A DNA stretch of 16,343 nucleotides from Gammaproteobacteria bacterium (GTDB lineage: Bacteria; Pseudomonadota; Gammaproteobacteria; Steroidobacterales; Steroidobacteraceae). Shown here one piece after another: positions 1-6,412 of this stretch (the stretch's first letter is position 1; every line of letters begins with the position of its first letter). The DNA is taken from assembly GCA_003156695.1 (NCBI GenBank), contig PMHN01000196.1, positions 1 to 16,343 on the forward strand, written 5' to 3'. The position numbers and the translations under genes are program-made. The notes beneath the pieces were generated by a model. That model worked only from the letters and a program-made list of their open reading frames with translations, had not been told where the DNA came from and made no database searches.

Positions 1-731
1 GAGTTGGCGTTGAAGAAGCCGCCGCCATTGGTGCCGAGGATCTTGATGACCTCCTGCGAGGCCACGGGCCCCTGCGCGATCACCTGCTTGGCGCCTTTTA
101 GCGTCGTCGCCTCGGTATAGGCGCCGAGGTTCTGCGGCATGCCCTGCCAGACGAAGAACAGGCCGATGACGACCGAGAGCGGCAGCAGGATATAGAGCGT
201 GCAGCGGGTGAGATCGACCCAGAAATTGCCGACGGTGCGGACCGAATGGCGCGAGAAACCGCGGATCAGCGCGATCGCAAGCACGATGCCGGTTGCGGCC
301 GACAAGTAGTTCTGATGCGTCAGCCCCAGCATTTGCACGAGGTACGACATCGTGGTTTCGCCACCATAGGCCTGCCAATTGGTGTTGGTGATGAAGCTCA
401 CCGCGGTGTTGAAGGCGGAATCCGGCGCGAGGTTGGGGAATTTCTGCGGATTCAATGGCAACCACAGCTGTGCGCGCTGCAGGGCGTAGACCGCGAGGCC
501 GCCGAGGGCATTGAATACCAGGAGCGCGATGGCGTACTGCTTCCAGCCCATCTCGGCGTCCGCATCGACGCCGCACAGGCGGTAGATCCAGCGCTCGAGC
601 GGCGCACCGGCGCGCCGTGGCCATACGGATTGCCCGTCGAAGACGTGCACCATGTACAGGCCAACCGGCTTCACGCACACGAGCACGAGCGCGAGGAAGC
701 CCACGATCAGCGTCACAGCGGCCGCGGTCAT
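1..731 (-). CDS. kdpA: KdpA, potassium-binding subunit of the Kdp P-type ATPase (C-terminus off the left edge)
   Basis: KdpA is the channel-like membrane subunit that binds and translocates K+ in the high-affinity KdpFABC ATPase. The first 243 codons are visible, from an ATG at 729-731, and the gene continues beyond base 1. The translation contains two selectivity-loop type sequences: TNTNWQAYGGETTMSY at about residues 114-129 and GTNGGGFFNAN at the left edge, both hallmarks of KdpA. Several hydrophobic segments fit membrane helices, including the N-terminal MTAAAVTLIVGFLALVLVC. The ATG shares one base with the stop codon of kdpF (TGATG), so translation is probably coupled. By the usual gene order kdpB and kdpC should follow to the left, outside this window. 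The identification is firm from the selectivity motifs and the kdpF neighbour. Confidence 0.97.
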   Translation of the reverse strand, partial: MTAAAVTLIVGFLALVLVCVKPVGLYMVHVFDGQSVWPRRAGAPLERWIYRLCGVDADAEMGWKQYAIALLVFNALGGLAVYALQRAQLWLPLNPQKFPNLAPDSAFNTAVSFITNTNWQAYGGETTMSYLVQMLGLTHQNYLSAATGIVLAIALIRGFSRHSVRTVGNFWVDLTRCTLYILLPLSVVIGLFFVWQGMPQNLGAYTEATTLKGAKQVIAQGPVASQEVIKILGTNGGGFFNAN

Positions 732-820
732 CAGAACTTCTCGGGTTTGAGCAGCGCGTACAGGAGGTAGGCGAACAGCGCCGCGGTCAAGAGCGCGCTC
801 ACGACATAGATGGCATTCAT
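731..820 (-). CDS. kdpF: KdpF, small membrane subunit of the Kdp ATPase
   Basis: This is a 29-residue single-span membrane peptide (MNAIYVVSALLTAALFAYLL then YALLKPEKF). KdpF stabilises the KdpABC complex in the inner membrane. The ending LLKPEKF is the typical KdpF C-terminus (consensus ALLrPErF), and the length matches the family. The gene sits immediately upstream of kdpA. Its TGA shares a base with the kdpA ATG, and its ATG overlaps the TGA of the 30-codon ORF before it (ATGA). This is tight polycistronic packing typical of kdp operons. Confidence 0.93.
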   Translation of the reverse strand: MNAIYVVSALLTAALFAYLLYALLKPEKF

Positions 821-909
821 CCGGACTCCCCGAGTCGGGCAAAGGCGACGATCAGCCAGTGAGTCGCGCCGTAGAGTGCGGCCACGGCAAGAACGAATAT
901 GACGTCCAC
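817..909 (-). CDS. 30-residue membrane ORF leading the kdp operon
   Basis: A GTG-started ORF of 30 residues encodes a one-span hydrophobic peptide: VDVIFVLAVAALYGATHWLI, then a short tail ending ARLGESG. Its TGA overlaps the ATG of kdpF in an ATGA junction, the coupling one expects of a genuine operon gene. I recall similar unnamed 25-40 residue ORFs (hydrophobic segment, then Arg/Leu-rich tail) ahead of kdpF in many proteobacteria, so this may be a neglected small Kdp-associated protein; that is memory plus inference. No Shine-Dalgarno lies before the GTG; the minus strand there reads CACCTCCC. The promoter for the operon should lie in 910-1036, where I could not recognise clear -35/-10 boxes. 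Confidence 0.6.
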   Translation of the reverse strand: MDVIFVLAVAALYGATHWLIVAFARLGESG

Positions 910-1036
910 GGGAGGTGAGTCGCTTGAGTTGGGCGGCCAAGGTACTGCGCGCCTTGTGAGGATCGCGTGAGGAAACGCGGCAGCGCCGGCGCGCGAACTG
1001 TGACGGCCGCACTGTTGCTCAGGCGCGATTTCAAGC

Positions 1037-1276
1037 GTGATTAGGGCCGTGCATGCCCTGTCAACACCCTTAGGGGTAATAACCCTGCGCCGCGAGCTGG
1101 CCGAGCGGCACGCACGCGTCACGCGCCTGTGGCTCGCCGCACGTAACGCCTACCGGCGGCTGAACGAAGCGCCGGTACAGAACCTCATCGCCATGCGCGC
1201 CGCAGCACAGCGCCTCGATCAGCTCGCACGCGGTCGGGCGGCGCTGCTGTCGGATCTTAAAGCCCTGTCAGACTAG
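1037..1276 (+). CDS. Hypothetical small helical protein
   Basis: I do not recognise this 79-residue product. From about residue 18 the sequence is Arg/Ala/Leu-rich and predicted helical (LRRELAERHARVTRLWLAAR at the start, ending LLSDLKALSD), with GC-rich third positions like its neighbours. This favours real coding. The start is uncertain: GTG at 1037 is the longest choice, GTG at 1049 is possible, and neither has a clear Shine-Dalgarno. The first 50 bases contain two small inverted repeats (1043-1059 and 1074-1085), so the true start could lie later. Its stop overlaps by four bases the stop of the convergent membrane protein gene at 1273. It is transcribed away from the kdp operon, so the two may share a control region. 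Confidence 0.5.
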   Translation: MIRAVHALSTPLGVITLRRELAERHARVTRLWLAARNAYRRLNEAPVQNLIAMRAAAQRLDQLARGRAALLSDLKALSD

Positions 1277-1470
1277 GTGCTGCGCCCCCTGAGCGCACGC
1301 GCCGGCAGCATGATCAGCGCCCGCAGCAGCGCGAACACTCCCTCGAGGGTCAGGCCCACGAGCCGCAACGGCAGCAGCACCAGCCACACGATTGGATAAA
1401 GAATCAGCGCCACCAGCGCCAGCGGCCAGCAAAAGAACAACAGCAGCAGCCACAGGAGAAACCCGATCAT
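1273..1470 (-). CDS. Small hydrophobic membrane protein
   Basis: This 65-residue protein is almost entirely hydrophobic (two probable membrane helices between residues 2 and 50) with a short basic tail (PARALRGRST). Unnamed proteins of this type, with a CWPLALVALILYP-like core, are common in gammaproteobacteria; I know of no function. The ATG at 1468-1470 is preceded by AAGGAT with six bases of spacing, a good ribosome-binding site, which supports the start. It is divergent from the LD-carboxypeptidase gene, with 44 bases between start codons, and converges with the small ORF to its left, overlapping it by four bases at the stops. Confidence 0.65.
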   Translation of the reverse strand: MIGFLLWLLLLFFCWPLALVALILYPIVWLVLLPLRLVGLTLEGVFALLRALIMLPARALRGRST

Positions 1471-1514
1471 TGACGATCCTTTTGAGCCACGCCTAGAGTA
1501 CCGCGCGTGATTGT

Positions 1515-2429
1515 ATGTTGAATGCGAGCTTCGCAGCGCCGGCGGCGCTGCACCCCCAGGACCGCGTCGCTGTCATCGCGCCGGCGAGCTCGTTTGACCG
1601 CGCCTCCTTCGAGGCGGGTCTTGCCGTGATCGGCGCACGCTATGCGGTTGAATATGGCGCCGGTATTTTCCAGCGCCACCGCTATCTGGCCGGCGATGAC
1701 GCGCGGCGCCTCACGGAGCTCACGGCGGCGCTGGCGGATCCGGGCATCCGCGCCGTGTTCTGTGCGCGCGGTGGGTATGGCGCGACGCGCCTCCTGGCGC
1801 GGCTCAGATCGCAGGCCGTGCCCACCCCGGCGAAGCCGCTGGTCGGCTTCTCCGACATCACCGCCGTGCACCTGTGGCTGCAAAGCCGCGGGGTCATGAG
1901 CATCCACGGGCCGGTGCTGACCCAGCTTGCGCGTCTGCCGGGTTCGACCGCGGCGCGACTGTTCGCGCTGCTGGAGTCCGGCTCGCCCGCCCCGCAGCTT
2001 GGGGGCACGGCGACCTACTGCGACGGCGTCGCGGAGGGGCCGCTCCTGGGCGGCAACCTCTCGGTATTTACGCGTCTTCTTGGCACCCCGTTCATGCCCG
2101 AACTTGCAGGGGCGGTGCTGCTGCTCGAGGACCAGGGCGAGCGCCCGTACCGGCTGGACCGCATGTGGACACACTTGCAGCTCGCGGGCGTGTTTGAGCG
2201 CATCTCGGGGCTTGTGCTCGGCTCGTTCACCGGCTGCGAGGAACAGGACGCGCCGTACAGCAGCGCCGATGTGCTGCGCGAACTTGCAGCAGCAACGGGT
2301 CTGCCCTGTGCGGCAGGCTTCCCGTGGGGCCATGGCGAGGTGAATGAACCGGTCGCGCTCGGCGCGCGCGTGCGGCTCGATGCCGGCAACCGCACGCTCA
2401 CCTTCCTTGAGCCTGCCGTGAAGAGCTGA
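1515..2429 (+). CDS. LD-carboxypeptidase family protein (peptidase S66, LdcA/MccF-like)
   Basis: The 304-residue length matches the S66 family. These serine peptidases cleave L,D bonds, typically releasing D-Ala from the murein tetrapeptide during peptidoglycan recycling; the MccF branch instead hydrolyses microcin C-type peptide-nucleotides. All three catalytic regions are visible: the nucleophile in GFSDIT (Ser113), the glutamate in LLLEDQGERPYRLDR (Glu205), and the histidine in FPWGHGE (His273). The ARGGYG loop at residues 84-89 is also typical. There is no signal peptide, so the product is probably cytoplasmic. No strong Shine-Dalgarno precedes the ATG at 1515. Recycling enzyme versus MccF-like cannot be decided by eye; the recycling role is the default. 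Confidence 0.93.
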   Translation: MLNASFAAPAALHPQDRVAVIAPASSFDRASFEAGLAVIGARYAVEYGAGIFQRHRYLAGDDARRLTELTAALADPGIRAVFCARGGYGATRLLARLRSQAVPTPAKPLVGFSDITAVHLWLQSRGVMSIHGPVLTQLARLPGSTAARLFALLESGSPAPQLGGTATYCDGVAEGPLLGGNLSVFTRLLGTPFMPELAGAVLLLEDQGERPYRLDRMWTHLQLAGVFERISGLVLGSFTGCEEQDAPYSSADVLRELAAATGLPCAAGFPWGHGEVNEPVALGARVRLDAGNRTLTFLEPAVKS

Positions 2430-2469
2430 AGGCCTTACGCGCCGCCGCAGCCGATTTCAGCCAATAGAA

Positions 2470-4248
2470 TTAGAAGAGTGCGCCGCCCTCGCCGACCATC
2501 GCCCGCCGCACCATTGGAATGGGCGGACCGCCAAAAGACAGGAACTTGTCGTTGAAGGCCTGCCAGTAAGTACGCGGGTCTGGTGCACTGGTCGCTCCGG
2601 GTTGCCGCGCCACCCAATCGGCACGCAGCTTCCTGATCATGAGCTTGCCGAGCGTGTATTTCAGGTACTCCGGATCGAAGGTGCCGCGCGCGGCCTGCTG
2701 GCGCGCACTGCGCGGGTCCTGGTAGGCCTGCTCGCGGAACATCTGCTCGCACTGCGCCACACTCATGCCCTGCGTGTGCAGTCCGATGGCACACTGGTAG
2801 CGCACGTTGCGCAACAGCGCCTCGGTGAGCTGTCCGATGTGCTGCTCGGGGTTGCCATCCCCCAGACCCTCCTCCCACATAATCTCCTCGCTGTAGTGCG
2901 CCCAGCCTTCAGCGTACGCATAGCTCACCCACAGCGCCTGGATCTTCGAGGGGTTGCGATTGGAGTGCAGGAACTGCAGGAAATGTCCCGGCCAGACCTC
3001 GTGCACGCTCGTGTACAGGAGCGATGCCTTGCCCAGAACATATTCGGCGCGCTCCGCGGCGCTCCACGACGGATCGGGGGGTGCAATGTAGTAGGTGTAG
3101 GCGACACCCTTCTCGTAGGGCCCGGGGATGCTGATGTAGGCGCCGTTGGAGCGGTTGTAGGGTGGCGCCTCGGCGACCTGCGCCTGCTGGTCGTCCGGCA
3201 CGGAAACGACGTGGTGCGCAATAACGAAAGTGCGCAGCGTCTCGAGCTGCACCCGGGCGCCGGCGACCGCACCGCCCGTGGGTTTGTCGGCCTGCACTTT
3301 CTGAACGCAGGCGCTGAGCGTTGCCTTCGGCGCAAATTGGGCGCAGGCGGACTTGAGCGCCTGGGTGTTGCGTTCCAGGTCGGCGCGGCCGGCTGCGAGC
3401 AGCTGCGTAATGGGAATCTCGACGCGTTCGGTAGCCTTCAGCATCTCGAGCAACTTCGGCTCGCCGAGCGCGAAATTGCCGCTGGCGTGCCCGCGCTTGC
3501 TCTCGAGCCAGGCCTTCAGGGAGTCCATCGCGCGCGCCGCGGCCTCGTCAGCATCCGCGAGCTCCTGCTGGGCCTGCGGGTCCTGAATGGAGCCAAACAC
3601 CTTCGGCACGTCCTGGCGGTAGAACTCGGCGAAGCCGCCGAAGGCGGCAATGCCGCGCTCAATGAAAGTTGCCGGCAGCGGCATGCTCAGGTTGGCGCGG
3701 ATGTCCGCGACAATCTTCGGGATCGCGCGCGCGTAGCCAAGATAGCCCTGCAGGCGCTGCGGCAGCGGCGCGTACTCGCGCGACAGATAGACCTCCGGAT
3801 CGAGCCGGTCGACGTACCACACGGGATTGGTGAATGGACTGCGGGCCCGGTCGAGCCAGTAGAGGTCCGTGTCGGTGACCCACAGCAGGTACTCGCGCTC
3901 GAAGCGCTCGTCCGCATTCAGCGCGGCGGCGTCAAACGCGCCAGCCCTGGCGCGCCATTCTTTAAGGCGCGCGACCTGGGCAGCGATGCCGGCGGTACTG
4001 TAGTCGGGCATCTGCCCGTCGTACTCATGCCGGCCCGCCTGCACGGCGAAGAAGGGCTGGGACTTGAGGTATTCCTCCACGAAGCCAGCCGCATATGCCG
4101 GCCAGCCGTCCTGCTGCGCCTGGGCCGCCGGCACCGCCGGAGCGGCGCCCGTAACGGCTGCGGGCGGCCCGCTGCAGGCCGCACCGGCCAGGAGCGCAAT
4201 GAGCGACGCCGTGGCGAGCCACCCAACGCGCCTGGGTTGTTGATCCAT
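2470..4248 (-). CDS. DUF885 family putative metallopeptidase, exported lipoprotein
   Basis: The product is 592 residues from the ATG at 4246-4248, which follows GGGGGAG. The N-terminus has a basic start, a hydrophobic core, and Cys25 in LLAGAAC. This is an imperfect lipobox, so it is either a lipoprotein or a secreted protein. The body belongs to the DUF885 family. The key motif is HEVWPGH (His416, Glu417, His422), the family's variant of HExxH-type zinc sites, followed by YAEGWAHYSEE with Glu447, a likely third ligand as in M32-like peptidases. Typical DUF885 proteins are 550-650 residues, so this copy is full length. The substrate is unknown. It lies 14 bases downstream of the CPXCG gene and is probably cotranscribed with it. 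An upstream in-frame extension of the ORF to 4425 overlaps that gene and is not credible coding. Confidence 0.92.
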   Translation of the reverse strand: MDQQPRRVGWLATASLIALLAGAACSGPPAAVTGAAPAVPAAQAQQDGWPAYAAGFVEEYLKSQPFFAVQAGRHEYDGQMPDYSTAGIAAQVARLKEWRARAGAFDAAALNADERFEREYLLWVTDTDLYWLDRARSPFTNPVWYVDRLDPEVYLSREYAPLPQRLQGYLGYARAIPKIVADIRANLSMPLPATFIERGIAAFGGFAEFYRQDVPKVFGSIQDPQAQQELADADEAAARAMDSLKAWLESKRGHASGNFALGEPKLLEMLKATERVEIPITQLLAAGRADLERNTQALKSACAQFAPKATLSACVQKVQADKPTGGAVAGARVQLETLRTFVIAHHVVSVPDDQQAQVAEAPPYNRSNGAYISIPGPYEKGVAYTYYIAPPDPSWSAAERAEYVLGKASLLYTSVHEVWPGHFLQFLHSNRNPSKIQALWVSYAYAEGWAHYSEEIMWEEGLGDGNPEQHIGQLTEALLRNVRYQCAIGLHTQGMSVAQCEQMFREQAYQDPRSARQQAARGTFDPEYLKYTLGKLMIRKLRADWVARQPGATSAPDPRTYWQAFNDKFLSFGGPPIPMVRRAMVGEGGALF

Positions 4249-4262
4249 CCGCTCCCCCTGAT

Positions 4263-4583
4263 TCAATCGAGCCGCCGCACGCCCACTGACAATAACGTTG
4301 CGTCCGCAGCCCGTTCGACGCTGAACTCGATCGGTCGGCAGCACACCTCGCAGTCTTCTATGTATGAGGTGTCGCCAGAAGTCAGCTCGACGCGGGTTTC
4401 CAGCCGCTCGCCGCACCATGGGCACAGCACCGCGACGAACTCCACCGGCTGTACGCCCGTGCCGGGGCCTGCGCCCGGCTCGAACACCGGCTCCAGGCCG
4501 TAGAGTTCATCGATGGTGGCCCCGTCGCTTTCGAGGATGCGGCGCCGCAGCCGCTCAAGTTCCCGCGTCATGGATCGTTTCAT
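4263..4583 (-). CDS. CPXCG motif-containing cysteine-rich protein
   Basis: This 106-residue protein has the two-part cysteine signature CPWCG (Cys54, Cys57) and IEDCEVCCRPI (Cys78, Cys81, Cys82). The signature defines the CPXCG family, presumed zinc-binding and of unknown role. Family members are usually only about 60-70 residues; this one has about 45 extra N-terminal residues, with an Arg/Glu-rich helix and LYGLEPVFEPG. The start could be ATG 4583 or ATG 4571 (four codons later), and neither has a good Shine-Dalgarno. It leads a two-gene leftward unit with the DUF885 gene and is divergent from the lipoprotein gene at 4664, with 80 bases between them that should hold promoters for both. Confidence 0.88.
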   Translation of the reverse strand: MKRSMTRELERLRRRILESDGATIDELYGLEPVFEPGAGPGTGVQPVEFVAVLCPWCGERLETRVELTSGDTSYIEDCEVCCRPIEFSVERAADATLLSVGVRRLD

Positions 4584-4663
4584 CGTTGCGTCTTAGCGTC
4601 ACGAACTGCGATGCTGCGCGCAGTATGCCGCTTGAGGCAAGGCAGGCCGGGGGTAGCTGGAAC

Positions 4664-5365
4664 ATGCGGGGCAATCATGCCGTGAAATTGCTGTGCGGCT
4701 TGCTGGCCGTACCGCTCGCGGGGTGCGTCGGGGAACGACTCGCCGCGCTGCCGGCGCCGGGCACTTCGCTCATCGGCGCGTGGAAGCTCAATCCCGTCAC
4801 GAGCGACGATCCCCAGAAAGTCATCGACAAAATGCGGGCCGAGGCCCGGCAGCGTATCGCCCGCCACTCGACGCAGCAGGCCCCCATGCAGCGCCCTGGA
4901 ACACGCGGCGGCATGGGCGGCGCATCGCAGGGCGATAACGAGGACAACACCCAGCAGGATAATTCCGCACCGGCCCTGGACCCGCTGCGCAACTCGCAGA
5001 TGATGAATGTGCTGGCGGCGGCTCTCGCACGCGGCGCATTTCTTACCGTGCGCAACGACGGTGGCGAAGTCGTGTTCGACTACGGCACCTCCGCTCGCAG
5101 CTTCACCCCGGGAGCGCACAGCGTGGTATCTGCAGAGGGTGGCGTCGGTGAGCAGGTCTCCGGCTGGGACGGCCGCGAATATGTCATCACGGTCCGGGCC
5201 CAGCTCGGACCGGACGTCACCGAGCGCTACGCGCTCTCGCCAGACGGAAAACATCTCATCGAGAAGCTGAAAATCGGACCTGCGGAACTGTCGGTGGTAA
5301 ACCTGATGCGCGTCTACGATCCGACGAGCGAGACGGCGCCGCGCCAGCTGCCGACCGGCGACTGA
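4664..5365 (+). CDS. Hypothetical lipoprotein
   Basis: This 233-residue protein has a lipoprotein signal: KLLCGLLAVPLAGC, a canonical L-A-G-C lipobox with Cys21 as the lipidated residue. After it come SLIGAWKLNPVTSDDPQKVI (residues 35-54), a polar low-complexity linker rich in Gln, Gly, Asn and Asp (about 70-105), and a beta-rich C-terminal part (LTVRNDGGEVVFDYG, EQVSGWDGREYVITV, ERYALSPDGKHLIEKLKI). The latter resembles a small lipocalin- or barrel-like sensor fold, but I assign no function. The ATG at 4664 follows a GGGGG run; GTG 4682 and ATG 4625 are alternatives. The TraB/GumN-family gene begins 33 bases downstream on the same strand, so the two are likely one unit that acts in the periplasm. 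Confidence 0.75.
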   Translation: MRGNHAVKLLCGLLAVPLAGCVGERLAALPAPGTSLIGAWKLNPVTSDDPQKVIDKMRAEARQRIARHSTQQAPMQRPGTRGGMGGASQGDNEDNTQQDNSAPALDPLRNSQMMNVLAAALARGAFLTVRNDGGEVVFDYGTSARSFTPGAHSVVSAEGGVGEQVSGWDGREYVITVRAQLGPDVTERYALSPDGKHLIEKLKIGPAELSVVNLMRVYDPTSETAPRQLPTGD

Positions 5366-5398
5366 ACTGCGGGCCTGGACCCGCGGTCAAAAGCCGCC

Positions 5399-6379
5399 AT
5401 GCAATCGGCAAGGCATCCGCTTCTCGTGACGTGCCTGTTGCTCCTGGTGGGCCCGGCGGCCCGTGCCCAGGAGACCGCCGCGCCGGGCGCAGCCACACTG
5501 CCGGAGGTCGTGGTCGAGGGACAGCACGAAGGCCCGCGCATGTGGCGCATCACCACGGGCGATCACGTGCTGTGGATCCTCGGCACGGTCTCGCCGCTGC
5601 CGCGCAGGCTGATCTGGAAGCCCGATGCGGTGCAGGCGGTGCTGAAGCAGTCCCAGGAAGTCGTCCCGGCGTGGCCCAGCTACGGCATCGGCGCCAATCC
5701 CATCACGGCCCTGCGCGTGTACATCCAGTGGCGCCGGATGCAGAAGCCTCCGGACCACATGCCGCTGCAGCAGGCACTGCCACCGCAGCTGTATGCGCGG
5801 GTCGCGGCCCTGGAGGCGCGTTACGACCCCCACGATAAGGCACTCGAGCAGCTGCGCCCCATGCTCGCCGCGCAGCGCCTGTCGACACGGGTGCTCGAGG
5901 CGTCGGGCCTCACAGCGCGCAACGAGGTGCAGCAGACGGTGCTGGAGCTGGCGCGCGCGCAGGGCGTACGTGTGCGCCAGGACAAGCTGCGGATCGACGA
6001 CCCGGTTGATCTGCTGAAAGACGTCGGTGCAACGCCCCTCAGCGGCGAGGTTGCCTGCCTTGATGCCGTGGTCACGCGACTGGAAACGGACATAGGTCCC
6101 ATGCAGGCGCGCGCCCGCGCCTGGGCGCTCGGAGATGTCGCCAGCCTGCGTGCTCTGCCGCACACGGACAACCGCACCGCCTGCGTCTCCGCGGTCTCAA
6201 CCTCGGAGCGCGTCCGCAGTCTCATTGAACGCGCGCAGGATGACTGGCTCGTGGCCGTCGAAGACAGTCTCGCGCGCAACCGCGGCACGCTGGCGGTGCA
6301 GACCATGGATCGACTGCTCGGCGAGCAGGGCGCGCTCGCGACCCTCCGGGCGCACGGTTACAACGTCGAAGGCCCGTAA
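5399..6379 (+). CDS. TraB/PrgY/GumN family protein, divergent, lacking the GxxH motifs
   Basis: The 326-residue product has a signal peptide (hydrophobic residues 8-20, predicted cut after ARA at 23), so it is exported. MWRITTGDHVLWILGTVSPLP (residues 48-68) aligns with the family start (LWkv..g...yLfGTvH.lP), and the end RN-x7-QTMD-x3-GEQGALATLRAHGYNV (293-323) aligns with the family end. In this family two GxxH motifs are considered essential in the metalloprotease-like TIKI branch. Here the first reads GTVS (Ser65 for His), and the second (usually VGALHLPGEQG) reads VQTMDRLLGEQG, so both histidines are gone. The reading frame is intact and coding looks normal, so this is a variant subfamily rather than a pseudogene. 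It follows the lipoprotein gene by 33 bases. Confidence 0.82.
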   Translation: MQSARHPLLVTCLLLLVGPAARAQETAAPGAATLPEVVVEGQHEGPRMWRITTGDHVLWILGTVSPLPRRLIWKPDAVQAVLKQSQEVVPAWPSYGIGANPITALRVYIQWRRMQKPPDHMPLQQALPPQLYARVAALEARYDPHDKALEQLRPMLAAQRLSTRVLEASGLTARNEVQQTVLELARAQGVRVRQDKLRIDDPVDLLKDVGATPLSGEVACLDAVVTRLETDIGPMQARARAWALGDVASLRALPHTDNRTACVSAVSTSERVRSLIERAQDDWLVAVEDSLARNRGTLAVQTMDRLLGEQGALATLRAHGYNVEGP

Positions 6380-6412
6380 TTTCAGTGCCGGAAGCGTTCA
6401 GCTTCGCGGCGT

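Noticed and set aside
246..770. A 174-codon + strand frame over the kdpA start
   Set aside because: It is antisense to kdpA and kdpF, which have clear family signatures; the product has no recognisable features.
910..1036. Kdp promoter or KdpE operator
   Set aside because: A promoter must be near here, but I could not find convincing -35/-10 boxes or a T-rich KdpE-like site on the minus strand, so none is annotated.
2602..4503. A 633-codon open frame on the + strand opposite the DUF885 gene
   Set aside because: It is the antisense shadow of a well-supported DUF885 gene. The translation is Arg/His/Gly-rich with no motif, as expected from GC-rich antisense frames.
5369..5384. Hairpin GCGGG-N6-CCCGC between the lipoprotein and TraB/GumN genes
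   Set aside because: Only five base pairs with no T-run after it; it lies in a likely cotranscribed pair, so a terminator is not supported.
5399..6379. Treating the TraB/GumN-like gene as a pseudogene
   Set aside because: The frame is intact over 326 codons with a signal peptide and conserved flanking motifs; only the two histidine motifs are changed.
6391..6405. Hairpin GAAGC-GTTCA-GCTTC between the convergent TraB/GumN and rhomboid genes
   Set aside because: The stem is five pairs long and has no T-tract on either side; the position is suitable but the evidence for a terminator is too weak.
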